Numbered from the stretch's first letter, positions 8,902 to 17,852 are shown. The stretch: 64,000 nt of DNA from Umezawaea tangerina (GCF_003002815.1 NZ_PVTF01000009.1:248001-312000); one strand, 5' to 3'. The notes: generated by a model not told the origin, from the letters alone. A program made the numbers and translations.

Positions 8902-10087
8902 TCCCGGTTCGTATGTCGGCCGCGCAGGCGACCGCGATCATCAGCCACAGCGGCAGGTAGTACTGCTCGGACAGGAACGTCGACGCGACCACGACGGCGA
9001 GCAGGCTCGCCTGCACCGCGACCACCTGGTGCCGGTCGGCGCCGCGGCGCAGGGCGCGTTCGCCCGCCACGACGGCGGTGCCGATCAGCCCGGCGAACAG
9101 CAGGAGGCCGGGCAGGCCCAGCTCGGCCGCGACCTCCAGGTACATGTCGTGCGCCACCGGGGTCTGCTCGTCGACCTCGGCGTTGTGCGACGCGCCCGCG
9201 TACTCCTGCCGGAACCCACCGGGTCCGACGCCGAGCAGCGGGTGCTCGGTGAGGATGCGGGCGGCGGCCTGCCAGCGCAGCTCGCGGGTGTCCACATTGG
9301 TCGAGGCGATGAAGCTCTTCTCCTGCAACGCCTTCGCCAGCTCCTGCTCGGCGACCACCGCGCCGCCGAGCGCGAGCACGGCCAGCACGCCGCACGCTGC
9401 GGCCAGCACCCGCAGCGGCAACACCTTGCGCAGCACCAGGAGCGCGACGGCCGCGGTGAGCGCGAGCCCGCCGCCGCGGGAGAAGGTCGCGGCGGCACCG
9501 GCCACCAGGACCCCGCCCGCGAGCAGCGCGAGCACGGACACGGGCCCGCGCCGCGCGGCCACGATCGGCACCACCAGCGGCAGCGCGGCGACCAGCACGT
9601 GGGCCAGGTCGTTGGGGTCGTCCAGCGGCCCGCTGGCCCGCGACTCGCCTTCGGCGATCAGGCTGTACAGCGCCCCGCCGCCCGCGACGGCGGCCCCGGC
9701 GACGGCCGACACCAGCAGGGACCGGATCGGCACCTCGCGGGCGGCGACGTCGACCAGGATCGCGGTGACCACCAGGAACGGCAGCCAGCGCTGGGTGTAC
9801 TCCAGCGCGTACGGCTCGCCCGCGTGCACCGCGGCGGACACCAGCACGACGACGGCGAACAGCGCGAGCACGCCGTGCACCGGGTGCGGCCGGGGCGGCA
9901 CGCGGTCGCGGACCCGGACGGCCACCCAGGTGACCGCCAGCAGCGCGGGCGCCAGCTTCGCGAGCTGGCCGTGCACGGCCAGCAGGTACCCCTCGACCGG
10001 CGCCAGCGCGACGGTCGCGCACGCGAAGGCGCACAGCGACCGCTCCGGGAGCCGCAGGTCGCGCCGCGCCGCCACCAGCGTCGTCAT
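8870..10087 (-). CDS. O-antigen ligase / Wzy-like polymerase membrane protein
   Basis: 405 aa, about ten or more membrane segments. The ATG at 10087 overlaps the deacetylase stop by 4 nt. The hallmark is the large periplasmic-type loop before the last helices: DTRELRWQAAARILTEHPL, then GVGPGGFRQEYAG and AHDMYLEVAAELGLPGLLLF. This H-x-x-x-L/E-x4-E-L-G-x-x-G pattern is typical of O-antigen ligase/polymerase (Wzy_C) proteins. The protein probably polymerises or transfers the lipid-linked saccharide outside the membrane. No acceptor can be inferred. Confidence 0.85.
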   Translation of the reverse strand: MTTLVAARRDLRLPERSLCAFACATVALAPVEGYLLAVHGQLAKLAPALLAVTWVAVRVRDRVPPRPHPVHGVLALFAVVVLVSAAVHAGEPYALEYTQRWLPFLVVTAILVDVAAREVPIRSLLVSAVAGAAVAGGGALYSLIAEGESRASGPLDDPNDLAHVLVAALPLVVPIVAARRGPVSVLALLAGGVLVAGAAATFSRGGGLALTAAVALLVLRKVLPLRVLAAACGVLAVLALGGAVVAEQELAKALQEKSFIASTNVDTRELRWQAAARILTEHPLLGVGPGGFRQEYAGASHNAEVDEQTPVAHDMYLEVAAELGLPGLLLFAGLIGTAVVAGERALRRGADRHQVVAVQASLLAVVVASTFLSEQYYLPLWLMIAVACAADIRTGSGSARPARDQ

Positions 10088-11043
10088 CCGCGGGTCTCCA
10101 GCGCGTCGCGCTCGCGGCGCAGCCCCCCGGCGCGGACGCGGGCCACGTGCTCGCCGGTGCCCACGAGGTCGAAGTGGCGGCGCAGCTCGCCGAGGACCCA
10201 GCCCAGCAGCTCGGTCTTGCGGGCGCTCGGCACGGCCATGCCGGGGAAGAACTCCATGCCCGGCGCCTCGGTCGCGTCCAGCACGTCGGTCGGGTGCAGC
10301 AGCAGCGACGGGCCGACGCCGCGGGCCCGGCACAGCCGCAGCGCGGTCCGGAAGTACCCGCGCGCCAGCCGCGGCGACACCTGGTTGAGCTGCTGGAGGT
10401 AGGAGGCGTGGATCGGGGTGCGCAGCAGCGGCATCGTCGTGACCGGCAGCTCGACCAGCGACGTCGAGGCACCGACCCGCCACCGGTAGGCGCCGACCGG
10501 GGCGCGGACTCGGGAGAACCCGCCGAACAGCTCGTCGGACTCGGCGCCCTCGGCGACGCTCCGGTTGTGGTACGCCCTGGCCAGCGGCCCGATCCAGGTC
10601 GGCCACGTGCTCGCGTCGTAGGAGTAGCCGCGTTCCACGAGCAGCGCCAGCAGGTCCGGCGTGACGCTGTAGCCGGGGCCGCGGAAGCCGATGGGCCGGG
10701 GCGCGCCCGCGGCGACGATGGCGTCCTCGGTGCGGACCAGCTCGGACTCCAGCTCGGCGGGCGAGTACCGGTGCAGCCACGGCTCGTGGCCCCACGAGTG
10801 GTTCGCGACCTCGTGGCCCGCCGCGCTGATCGCCGCGACGGCCTTGGCGCCGTCCTCGCGCTCGACGTCCGCGCCGACCGCGAACACCGTCGTGGTCAGG
10901 CGCTGCTCGCCGAACACCTCCAGCAGCCGCGGCACGGCGCTGGGCAGGAAGCTCGGGTAGCGGGTCCAGTCCTGGTCGCCGTGGGTCTTGAGGTAGGCCC
11001 AGAGGTTGTCCAGGTCGAGCGACACGCTCGCGGTCGGCCTCAC
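10084..11043 (-). CDS. Polysaccharide deacetylase (CE4, NodB homology)
   Basis: 319 aa, GTG at 11043 (VRPTASVSLDLDN). CE4 landmarks are visible. The D-D motif LDLDNLWAY lies at about residues 9-17. The metal-binding motif NHSWGHE lies at about residue 81. The RGPGYS motif follows, and a late leucine-histidine block is LLLHPTDVLDATE. There is no signal peptide, so it probably acts in the cytosol or on the inner membrane face, removing N-acetyl groups from a nascent polysaccharide. It sits between the transporter and polymerase genes with 4-nt overlaps on both sides. Confidence 0.85.
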   Translation of the reverse strand: MRPTASVSLDLDNLWAYLKTHGDQDWTRYPSFLPSAVPRLLEVFGEQRLTTTVFAVGADVEREDGAKAVAAISAAGHEVANHSWGHEPWLHRYSPAELESELVRTEDAIVAAGAPRPIGFRGPGYSVTPDLLALLVERGYSYDASTWPTWIGPLARAYHNRSVAEGAESDELFGGFSRVRAPVGAYRWRVGASTSLVELPVTTMPLLRTPIHASYLQQLNQVSPRLARGYFRTALRLCRARGVGPSLLLHPTDVLDATEAPGMEFFPGMAVPSARKTELLGWVLGELRRHFDLVGTGEHVARVRAGGLRRERDALETRG

Positions 11044-11879
11044 ACCGCCTCCTCGACCGGTGCGGCGGCCGGGCTGGCCGCGGGCGCCTTGCCCAGCGCG
11101 AGCACGCCGAGCACGACCAGCGCGAGGCCGACGACCACCCACCACTCGCGGCCAGGCGCGACCCGGTCGCCCATCGCGACCATGCCGACGACCGAGGCGA
11201 GCACCATCGAGGTGGCGTCCATCGTGGCGATCGCCGACGTGGCCGACCCGCGTTGCAGCGCGCCCGCGAGCAGCGCCTGGCCGAGCACCGCGGCCGACAC
11301 CAGCACCCACGCCAGCGGCTGCCACGGCAGCGCGAGCAGGTCGCCCCCGGCGAGCGCCCGGCCCGCGACGGCGACCACGGCGAACGCGACGCCCGCGGGC
11401 ACGGCGGCCGACACGAGGGCGTTCGGCCTGCCCGTCCTGACCCCGAGCAGCGCGGTCAGCACGAGCACCCCGACCAGGGCGGCGACCATCGTCGGGGTGA
11501 GGTCGCGCGCGGTCGACGGCGCGGCGGCCCCGCCGAGCAGGACCATGCCGACGGCCAGCAGGACGAGCACGACCACCTCGACCCGGCGGACCCGCCAGCC
11601 GAGCACGAGGACGCCGAACGCGGTCGCGATGCCGATGGCCGAGGCCGACCCGGCCTGCACGAGGTAGAGGGGCAGCGAGCCCCGTGCGAGGAAGGCGAGG
11701 ACGAACCCGCCGACCTGGGCGGTGAACCCGAGCAGGTACAGGCGGTCGGTCGCCAGCCGGGCGATCAGCCCGAGGTCCGCGCCGGGGCGGTGTTCGGCGC
11801 GGCGCGCGGCGACGCTCTGGGCGACGATGCCCATCGCGTACAGGACGGCGGATGCGACGAGTTCCCAACAACCGAGCAC
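11040..11879 (-). CDS. DMT/EamA-type membrane transporter, first gene of the operon
   Basis: 279 aa from a GTG at 11879, chosen because AGAGGAG lies six bases upstream; a longer frame reaches 11999 but has no comparable site. Around nine or ten membrane helices are apparent, beginning CWELVASAVLYAMGIVAQSV, with two repeats of five as in the drug/metabolite transporter superfamily. Residues APGREWWVVVGLALVVLGVL form the last helix. The role could be export of a precursor or lipid-linked sugar (EamA/ArnE-like proteins act on undecaprenyl-linked sugars), but that is inference. The polysaccharide operon promoter should lie upstream, in 11880-12020. Confidence 0.72.
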   Translation of the reverse strand: MLGCWELVASAVLYAMGIVAQSVAARRAEHRPGADLGLIARLATDRLYLLGFTAQVGGFVLAFLARGSLPLYLVQAGSASAIGIATAFGVLVLGWRVRRVEVVVLVLLAVGMVLLGGAAAPSTARDLTPTMVAALVGVLVLTALLGVRTGRPNALVSAAVPAGVAFAVVAVAGRALAGGDLLALPWQPLAWVLVSAAVLGQALLAGALQRGSATSAIATMDATSMVLASVVGMVAMGDRVAPGREWWVVVGLALVVLGVLALGKAPAASPAAAPVEEAV

Positions 11880-12024
11880 GCACGACTCCTCTGAGGCGCC
11901 CCCCGCTCGACCGGTAGTCGTCGAGCCAACGGGGCGGGAGCGTACGTGCCGTGCACCGCGAACACGGTAGAAGGACAACGTTTGCGTTTTTCTTGCCACA
12001 CAACGTGAAAGTCACCGCAGACAG

Positions 12025-12063
12025 CTTCCACGAACGAGTGATCGCGTAACTCGTTCGTGGAAG
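12025..12063. terminator. Perfect 15-bp stem-loop
   Basis: Arms 12025-12039 and 12049-12063 pair perfectly around a 9-nt loop. The hairpin lies 19 nt downstream of the DoxX stop on the minus strand. It probably ends that transcript and insulates the polysaccharide operon promoter. Confidence 0.65.
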
Positions 12064-12081
12064 GTCGAGCTGTTTTCCGTC

Positions 12082-12483
12082 CTACCGGGACAGGACCGTG
12101 CGCAGGCCCGCGCGGTAGTGCCACGCGACGAGTCCGCACAGGACCCCGAGGACCACCGGCGCCGTCACCAGTGCCGGCGCGTCGAGGACCACGACCTGCG
12201 TGTACCCGGCGCCGATCATGAGCCCCACCAGGCCGACCGCGGCGGGCGCGACCAGTCTCGGGACCAGCAGCCCGACACCGCCCGCGAGCTCCAGCGCGCC
12301 GACGAGGTAGCGGAACCACTGGCCCGCGCCGATCTCGGTGAAGATCCGCACGGCGTCGGCCTGGCCGAAGAACTTCGGGGCGGCCGAGGCGACGACGAAG
12401 AACACGCCCACCAGCACCCGCACGACGACGACGGCGATGTGCGCGGAGCGGCTGGAGGCGGCGGGGAGCGAGGTGGCGGTCAT
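12082..12483 (-). CDS. DoxX family membrane protein
   Basis: 133 aa, four membrane helices. The ATG at 12483 is preceded by AAGGGA with good spacing. The family signature is VRVLVGVFFVVASAAPKFFG, then a helix with LVGALELAGGVGLLVPRL and a third with GAGYTQVVVLDAPALVTAPV. DoxX-type proteins are small integral membrane proteins linked in some bacteria to thiol/redox stress; their chemistry is poorly defined. The gene is divergent from a SigG-like sigma factor 136 nt away, suggesting shared control. Confidence 0.85.
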   Translation of the reverse strand: MTATSLPAASSRSAHIAVVVVRVLVGVFFVVASAAPKFFGQADAVRIFTEIGAGQWFRYLVGALELAGGVGLLVPRLVAPAAVGLVGLMIGAGYTQVVVLDAPALVTAPVVLGVLCGLVAWHYRAGLRTVLSR

Positions 12484-12619
12484 GGTGTGTTTCCCTTCCG
12501 GTGGGGGTTGGCTGTTGTGTTGACGGCGCCCGTGGCGAAAACTCATCGCGCCCGACGAAAAACTCGTCCGCGGACCGGTACCGGCCGGTCGGGCGGGCCC
12601 CGGAAGGAGACGGACCGCC

Positions 12620-13606
12620 GTGACGACAGTGGACCCTGCGGTCGACGAGGACTTCCTCGCGCTCGCCGAACCGGTGCGCCGCGAGCTGCTGGCGCACTGC
12701 TACCGGATGCTCGGCTCCGTGCACGACGCCGAGGACATGGTGCAGGAGACCTACCTGCGCGCGTGGAAGGCCTACGACCGGTTCGAGGGCCGGTCGTCGC
12801 TGCGCACGTGGCTCTACTCGATCGCCACCCGCACGTGCCTGACCGCGTTGGACAGCCGCGGCAAGCGCCCGCTGCCCACCGGTCTGGGCGGACCGCGCTC
12901 CGGTCCGGACGACCAGCTCGTCGAACGGCCCGAGGTGCCGTGGCTCGAGCCGATCCCCGACGCCATGCTCACCGCCACCCCGGACGACCCGGCCTCCATC
13001 GTCGCGTCGCGGGAGAGCATCCGGCTCGCGCTCGTCGCCGCGCTGCAGTTCCTGCCGCCGCGGCAGCGGGCCGTGCTGCTGCTGCGCGACGTGCTGGCGT
13101 GGAAGGCGGCCGAGGTCGCCGAGCTGCTGGAGACCACCACGGCGGCGGTGAACAGCTCGTTGCAACGAGCCCGCGCCCAGCTCGACGAGGTGTCGCCGAC
13201 CGAGGACGCGGTCGTCGAGCCGACCACGGCGGAGCAGCGGGAGCTGCTCGACCGGTACGTGAGGGCGTTCGAGGCCAAGGACATCCCGGCGATCGTCGAC
13301 CTGTTCACCTCCGACGCCGTGTGGGAGATGCCGCCGTTCACCGCCTGGTACCAGGGCGGCCCCGACATCGCCCGGCTCGTCGACACCCAGTGCCCCGCCG
13401 AGGGCCCCGGCGACATGCGGCTGGTCCCCACCGTCGCGAACGGCCAGCCCGCGTTCGGGCTCTACATGCGCGGCGAGGACGGCGTGCACCGCCCGTTCAA
13501 CCTGCCGGTGCTCACCCTCTCCCCGGAGGGCGTCACGCACGTCGCGTGCTTCTTCGACCTTTCGCTGTTCGAGAAGTTCGGACTTCCCGCGGAGCTGCGC
13601 GACTGA
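12620..13606 (+). CDS. ECF sigma factor, SigG/SigX5-like with SnoaL-like C-terminal domain
   Basis: 328 aa, GTG start with GGAAGGAGA ten bases upstream. Region 2 is seen at about residues 20-90 ([40 protein letters not shown]). Region 4 follows at about 135-185 ([40 protein letters not shown]). The C-terminal third is a SnoaL/NTF2-like domain ([32 protein letters not shown]). In this sigma-factor class the fused domain regulates activity instead of a separate anti-sigma factor, and none is adjacent. The DoxX gene on the other strand is the obvious candidate target. Confidence 0.88.
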   Translation: MTTVDPAVDEDFLALAEPVRRELLAHCYRMLGSVHDAEDMVQETYLRAWKAYDRFEGRSSLRTWLYSIATRTCLTALDSRGKRPLPTGLGGPRSGPDDQLVERPEVPWLEPIPDAMLTATPDDPASIVASRESIRLALVAALQFLPPRQRAVLLLRDVLAWKAAEVAELLETTTAAVNSSLQRARAQLDEVSPTEDAVVEPTTAEQRELLDRYVRAFEAKDIPAIVDLFTSDAVWEMPPFTAWYQGGPDIARLVDTQCPAEGPGDMRLVPTVANGQPAFGLYMRGEDGVHRPFNLPVLTLSPEGVTHVACFFDLSLFEKFGLPAELRD

Positions 13607-13701
13607 GCGCGGAAGAAGGCGGCCGGAGCGCGCGGACCGGAGTTACGATGTCCCGGATCGACGCGCTCCGGAACACGCCATCCGCACCGGGAGGAATCGA
13701 C

Positions 13702-14574
13702 ATGGACACGGGGTTCCGGTCGAGGAAGGGCCTCGACGTCCTGGTCGCCGACGACGGTGCGAGCGAGGTCTTCACCACCTTCTACGAGGGGTACGACCAG
13801 GCCTTCACCCTTGTCGACGAGAAGGAGGAAAGGGACGGGTTCGTCGACTGCCTCGCCCTCAACCACGAACCGGGGTATTCCCGGATATCGGCACGACTGG
13901 GTGATTTCCGCGAACTCGTCGTGGTCGCGGAAATCGACGGCCGGACCATCGGCGGGGCCAATTTCCTGGCCGCACCGCTGCCGGGGCACGCCATTGTCAC
14001 CATGCACCTGAACTACGCTTTCGTCCTCCCCGGAATGCGCGGCCGGGGCCTGTTGCGGCGGCTCGTCGACGCCTGCCGGGAGATCGCGGAACGGCTCTAC
14101 CCCGCCGCGGGCCCGGTCGTGGTGTTCCTAGAGCTGAACGACCCGCTGCTGCTCACCGCCGAGCAGTACGCCCAGGACTCGGCGGCGTCCGGTGTCGACC
14201 AGTTCGACCGGGTGGCCATCTGGGCGCGGCTCGGCGTCCGCGTCGTCGACTTCCCCTACGTCCAGCCGCCGCTGTCGGACACCCAGCAGCCGGGCGGGAA
14301 CCTGATCCTCGCCGTGCTGGCCGAGCAGGACTTCGAGCTCGACGGCGACCTGCTCGCCGACCACCTGGAGCGGTTCTTCGCCATCTCGGTGCTGAAGACG
14401 GGCGACCTCGCGACCAACGACCTCGCCGCCGCGCAGGTCCGCGAGTGCCGCCTGCTGGGCCCCGTCGCGCTGCTCGACCCGCTGCCCGCTCTCGACGACC
14501 TGCGCGCCCAGGTAGGCCGGACGGACGTGGGCGTCCGCGAGCAGCTGGCGAAAGCCGCCACCCACGCCGTGTGA
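13702..14574 (+). CDS. GNAT-fold N-acetyltransferase-like protein
   Basis: 290 aa. The ATG at 13702 has GGGAGGAA upstream; an earlier in-frame ATG at 13648 lacks such a site. The acyl-CoA-binding region of the GNAT fold is recognisable: LVVVAEIDGRTIGGANFLA, then MHLNYAFVLPGMRGRGLLRR (the R/Q-x-x-G-x-G/A turn) and VVFLELNDPLLL. The protein is longer than a simple GNAT enzyme (about 150 aa), and its C-terminal 110 residues match nothing I recognise. It is followed 112 nt later by a gene for an unknown membrane-anchored protein on the same strand. The pairing suggests a two-gene unit. Confidence 0.7.
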   Translation: MDTGFRSRKGLDVLVADDGASEVFTTFYEGYDQAFTLVDEKEERDGFVDCLALNHEPGYSRISARLGDFRELVVVAEIDGRTIGGANFLAAPLPGHAIVTMHLNYAFVLPGMRGRGLLRRLVDACREIAERLYPAAGPVVVFLELNDPLLLTAEQYAQDSAASGVDQFDRVAIWARLGVRVVDFPYVQPPLSDTQQPGGNLILAVLAEQDFELDGDLLADHLERFFAISVLKTGDLATNDLAAAQVRECRLLGPVALLDPLPALDDLRAQVGRTDVGVREQLAKAATHAV

Positions 14575-14686
14575 TCAAACCGTTACCGGCTGATCCGCCA
14601 AGAAGTGAAACCGCCTCGAGTTCTCCGACGATCCCTTTCGGGGCCGCCGACCCGACCCCGGCACGTCGGATGTCCACGGGGAGATC

Positions 14687-16435
14687 ATGAATCGGTTGTC
14701 CACGGACGAGAATAGCCAGCAGGACCTGTTCTCCGGCCTCGCCGACCTGCGGCAACGCGACGGCAGACTGCACCTGACCACGTCCCTGCTCATCAGCCAC
14801 GAGGCGTTGCAGGACGAATTGGCACAAAGGCTTCCGGGACTCACCTGGAATAAGGAGCACGTCGGGGAACTGCGCGGGCACCAGGACAGCAAAGCCCTGT
14901 CCCGTGCCATCGAACCGCTCTTCAACGACATCGCGGACCGCAAAAGAGGGCTTTTCGTCGAGGACTTCCTCATCGACACCGAGAGCATCGTGCCCAGGGA
15001 CGGGTACGGCCCCAACGTGTGCGACATCATCGACATCGAGATGCCGGACCGGGTGTCCTGGTCGACCGAGGGGCGCGACCTCCGCGCGGACCTCGACCGG
15101 CACGTCCGGTTCGAGTCGGTGCGCTGCCGGGCGTTCTGGGTGGCGCACTCGAACCTGTCGCTGTCCTACCACCTGTCGTTCGAGCTCACCTACCAGCACA
15201 GCGCGTCGCACTACTACGCGCTCAGCCTGCTGCAGAAGGTCTTCTTCCCGACCGAGGGCACCTCGGCCATGTACGAGTCCGACGAGGCGTCGCCCGTCGC
15301 CACCTCGCGCCGCGACCGCCAGTCCGTCGCGCGCTCGCTGCCGGAGTACGTCCGGCACCGCTTCCAGCTCGACTCGGTCGACCTGTTCGACACGATCCGC
15401 ACCACCGCCAAGACGAAGGTGACGGCGACCGGTGACCCCCAGCTCTCGAAGACGTTCTTCGACCCCGAGCGGGTCACCGCCACCGACGCCGCCGACTCCA
15501 ACACCACCTGCGTGACCGTGCTGGAGGACCCCTACTTCTTCCGGCTGCTCGACCAGGACATCCGCGAGCGGCTCACCGACCTCGACGCGGTGGACCCCGT
15601 CCCGACCGAGGACGGGGTGCTGGTCTACCGCCGCGAGGTGCTCGACCGCTGCCACCCCGACCACCTGGCCTACTACTTCCTGTCGGGCTACTTCCAGAAC
15701 ATCATCGACTTCTTCCGGCAGGACCTCTCCGAGATCCAGGACAGCACGGACCCGATCTACCCGCCGTCCGGCGTCCAGGACGACTCCGGGTACTTCATCG
15801 TCTACGCCACGCCCGCCTCGCTCTACGAGGTCGTCTCCCGGTCGCGCAGCCTCAACGCGGGGCGCGGCTGGATCGGCACCTGCCCGTACCTCTTCCTCGT
15901 GCACCTGATGACGCTGCACAACGAGGACCTGGTGCGCCGCTACGAGAACCAGGTCCGCGAGCTGATCCGGCACCTCGACGACGTGGGGCTGCTCGACCCC
16001 GGTGACCGGCTGGGGCGGTGGCGCGGCGACGAGACGTTCGACCGGTTCCGCCGCTTCCGGCTGACCACGTTCCAGGAGGTGCAGCGCCACCGCTACTTCA
16101 ACGTCCTGCGGTACGACACCGAGCGCGCCTTCTACGAGTCCATCGAGGAGGTGCGCGGGATCCGGCAGCGCGAGGAGTACTGGGCCGAGGTCGTGGCGGA
16201 CCTGGAGCGCACCGTCGACGACCTGCGCGACGCCCGGCAGCGGCACGTGGACGGCAGGCGCAACAAGCTGCTCGGTGCCGTCACCGTGATCGGCGTCCTC
16301 CAGGTCGCCTTCCAGGGGCTCGACTTCGCCTTCGAGATGAACGCCGCGAAGATCGGCTGGGCCGCGGCGCTCACGTCGGGCGCGGTCGTGCTGGCGACCA
16401 GGGTCTTCCTGTCGAAGCGGGGGTCCGAGCCGTAG
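14687..16435 (+). CDS. Unknown 582-aa protein with C-terminal membrane anchor
   Basis: The large soluble N-terminal region (about 500 aa) is rich in acidic and aromatic residues and shows no domain I recognise. A long helix follows, YWAEVVADLERTVDDLRDAR at about residue 500. Two membrane segments end the protein: KLLGAVTVIGVLQVAFQGLD and IGWAAALTSGAVVLATRVFL. A long helix leading into a C-terminal helical hairpin recalls CorA-type ion channels, but the GxN signature of that family is absent, so I do not assign it. It may be co-transcribed with the GNAT-like gene upstream. A start at the ATG 14687 gives MNRLSTDENSQQDLFSGL; the upstream ribosome-binding site is GGGGAG. Confidence 0.65.
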   Translation: MNRLSTDENSQQDLFSGLADLRQRDGRLHLTTSLLISHEALQDELAQRLPGLTWNKEHVGELRGHQDSKALSRAIEPLFNDIADRKRGLFVEDFLIDTESIVPRDGYGPNVCDIIDIEMPDRVSWSTEGRDLRADLDRHVRFESVRCRAFWVAHSNLSLSYHLSFELTYQHSASHYYALSLLQKVFFPTEGTSAMYESDEASPVATSRRDRQSVARSLPEYVRHRFQLDSVDLFDTIRTTAKTKVTATGDPQLSKTFFDPERVTATDAADSNTTCVTVLEDPYFFRLLDQDIRERLTDLDAVDPVPTEDGVLVYRREVLDRCHPDHLAYYFLSGYFQNIIDFFRQDLSEIQDSTDPIYPPSGVQDDSGYFIVYATPASLYEVVSRSRSLNAGRGWIGTCPYLFLVHLMTLHNEDLVRRYENQVRELIRHLDDVGLLDPGDRLGRWRGDETFDRFRRFRLTTFQEVQRHRYFNVLRYDTERAFYESIEEVRGIRQREEYWAEVVADLERTVDDLRDARQRHVDGRRNKLLGAVTVIGVLQVAFQGLDFAFEMNAAKIGWAAALTSGAVVLATRVFLSKRGSEP

Positions 16436-16505
16436 CCGCGATGAGTTTCCCGCCGCTGTCCGGTCTACCTCCCGATCACGAACACCAAAGCACCGGGAGT
16501 AGGCC

Positions 16506-17141
16506 ATGGGCATCGTCCACGTCGTCATGTTCGCGACACTCGACCTCGTCGGGCAGGCGCCCGGCGGCCCCGAGGAGGACCCGGACGGGTTCCCGTTCGG
16601 GGGGTGGCAGGCGCCGTTGCTCGACGAGGTCGCCGGGGAGCAGGTAGTGGCGGCGTACCAGGGCACGGACGCGCTGCTGCTGGGCAGGCGGACCTACGAC
16701 TTCTTCGCGGGCTACTGGCCGCACCAGGAGGGCAACGAGTTCGCCGACCTGTTCAACAGCATCCCGAAGTACGTCGCCTCCCGCGGCACGCCCGACCTCC
16801 CGTGGGCCGGGTCCACGCTGCTCGGCCCGGACCTGGCCGCGGCGGTGCGCGGGATCCGCGACCGGCACGAGCACGTGACGGTGGTCGGCAGCCTGGACCT
16901 CGTGCAGACCCTCCTGCGCGAGAAGCTGTTCGACCGCCTCGACCTCTGGGTGCACCCGATCGCGCTCGGCGTCGGCAAGAAGGTGTTCGGCGACGGTGCC
17001 GTGCCCACGAACCTCACGCTCCTCCAACCGCCCGCGGCCGGCCCCAAGGGCTCGGTGCACCTGAGCTACGGGCTCGCCGACGGCACACCGGCGACCGGGG
17101 ACATGAGCCTTCCCGACCAGGGCCTCGGGCCTGCGGACTGA
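16506..17141 (+). CDS. Dihydrofolate reductase-fold protein (RibD C-terminal family)
   Basis: 211 aa, MGIVHVVMFATLDLVGQAPG. The block DALLLGRRTYDFFAGYWPHQ and the later VTVVGSLDLVQTLLREKLFD with LDLWVHPIALGVGKKVFGDG are the NADPH-site and core strands of the RibD-C/DHFR-like family (YyaP/YwjB type). These are stand-alone putative reductases of unknown substrate, not true folate reductases. CGGGAGTAGGCC precedes the ATG. No operon partner is evident; the downstream 250 nt holds a decayed gene on the other strand. Confidence 0.82.
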   Translation: MGIVHVVMFATLDLVGQAPGGPEEDPDGFPFGGWQAPLLDEVAGEQVVAAYQGTDALLLGRRTYDFFAGYWPHQEGNEFADLFNSIPKYVASRGTPDLPWAGSTLLGPDLAAAVRGIRDRHEHVTVVGSLDLVQTLLREKLFDRLDLWVHPIALGVGKKVFGDGAVPTNLTLLQPPAAGPKGSVHLSYGLADGTPATGDMSLPDQGLGPAD

Positions 17142-17387
17142 ACGACCCCGCCGGATGGGTCCGGCACGACGTGGGTGGTCCGGCGCCAGTCCGCCGCGGC
17201 TTGCGCCAGGGCGACCAGCAGCACCGCCGTGGACGTCCCGACCAGGAGCGCGGCGCAACGTCCGGAAGGTGCCGGAAAGGATCTCGTCGATCGTCAGGAC
17301 GCGCAACGGGACCACCCCCGGTGTCGGCGCGGGCGACCAGGCGGCGGGTGCCGGTTCGGGTGTGCTCGGCTCCGCCGCGTTGTCCAC
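17142..17387 (-). pseudogene. Frameshifted 5' remnant of a membrane-protein gene
   Basis: Reading the minus strand from a GTG at 17387 gives MDNAAEPSTPEPAP, then PGVVPLRVLTIDEILSGTF and RTLRRAP. A Pro-rich head followed by PLR-x-L-T-x-x-E-I-L is the usual N-terminus of actinobacterial membrane proteins related to the glycerophosphodiesterase membrane domain. The next residues only make sense in another frame, where a clear membrane helix appears (LLVGTSTAVLLVALAQAAAD, about 17190-17255). The coding signal then stops near the end of the reductase gene. A frameshift plus 3' deletion explains this best. No ribosome-binding site is seen; the start abuts a terminator-like hairpin. Confidence 0.5.
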
Positions 17388-17424
17388 GAGAACCGCCCCC
17401 CGGTCGACTGGGGGCGGTTCTCGT
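17386..17424. terminator. Perfect 15-bp stem-loop downstream of the YchJ-like gene
   Basis: Arms 17386-17400 and 17410-17424 are perfectly complementary around a 9-nt loop. It lies 42 nt after the stop of the minus-strand YchJ-like gene and probably terminates it. Confidence 0.65.
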
Positions 17425-17465
17425 GAACGTGCGCGCTTCTCGGGTCCGGTGCGGTGGAACCCGGT

Positions 17466-17852
17466 TCAGACCACGGCGTCGAGGTACACCCACAGGCCGT
17501 TGTCGCGCCGGAAGCGGCTGTTCTCGTGCAGGTCGAACCGCTGCCCGCCGTCGAGGTAGTGCGCGCGGAACTCCACGGTGCCCTCGCGCTGGAGCAGTCC
17601 CCCGCCGGTGGTGCCGAGCACCTCCAGCCGGGTCCACCGCTGCGCCGGGTCGAGGTCCAGCTCCGCGGGCCGGGTGGTGGGGTCCCAGGTGCGCAGCAGG
17701 TAGTCCACGTCGCCGACCGCGAAGGCGCTGTACCGCGAGCGCATCAGCAGCTCGGCCGTGGCCGCGGTCGTGTCGCCGCGGTGGGCCCTGCCGCAGCAGT
17801 CGCCGTAGGAGTTGCCGAGCCCGCACGGGCAGGGAGAGGCTGTGGTGATCAC
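17466..17852 (-). CDS. YchJ-like SEC-C motif protein (UPF0225)
   Basis: 128 aa, GTG start at 17852. The N-terminus carries the zinc-binding SEC-C type motif CPCGLGNSYGDCCGRAH. It is followed by AELLMRSRYSAFAVGDVDYL and LRTWDPTTRP, the signature of the YchJ/UPF0225 family. An NTF2-like fold follows (VEFRAHYLDGG, SRFRRDNGLWVYLDA). The cellular role of the family is not established. The gene is divergent from the glutathionyl-hydroquinone-reductase-like gene 63 nt away, so the two probably share a promoter region. Confidence 0.88.
   Translation of the reverse strand: MITTASPCPCGLGNSYGDCCGRAHRGDTTAATAELLMRSRYSAFAVGDVDYLLRTWDPTTRPAELDLDPAQRWTRLEVLGTTGGGLLQREGTVEFRAHYLDGGQRFDLHENSRFRRDNGLWVYLDAVV

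Noticed and set aside
14687-16435. CorA-family Mg2+ channel
   Set aside because: The C-terminal helical hairpin is similar in layout, but the GxN signature is absent and the long N-terminal region does not match.
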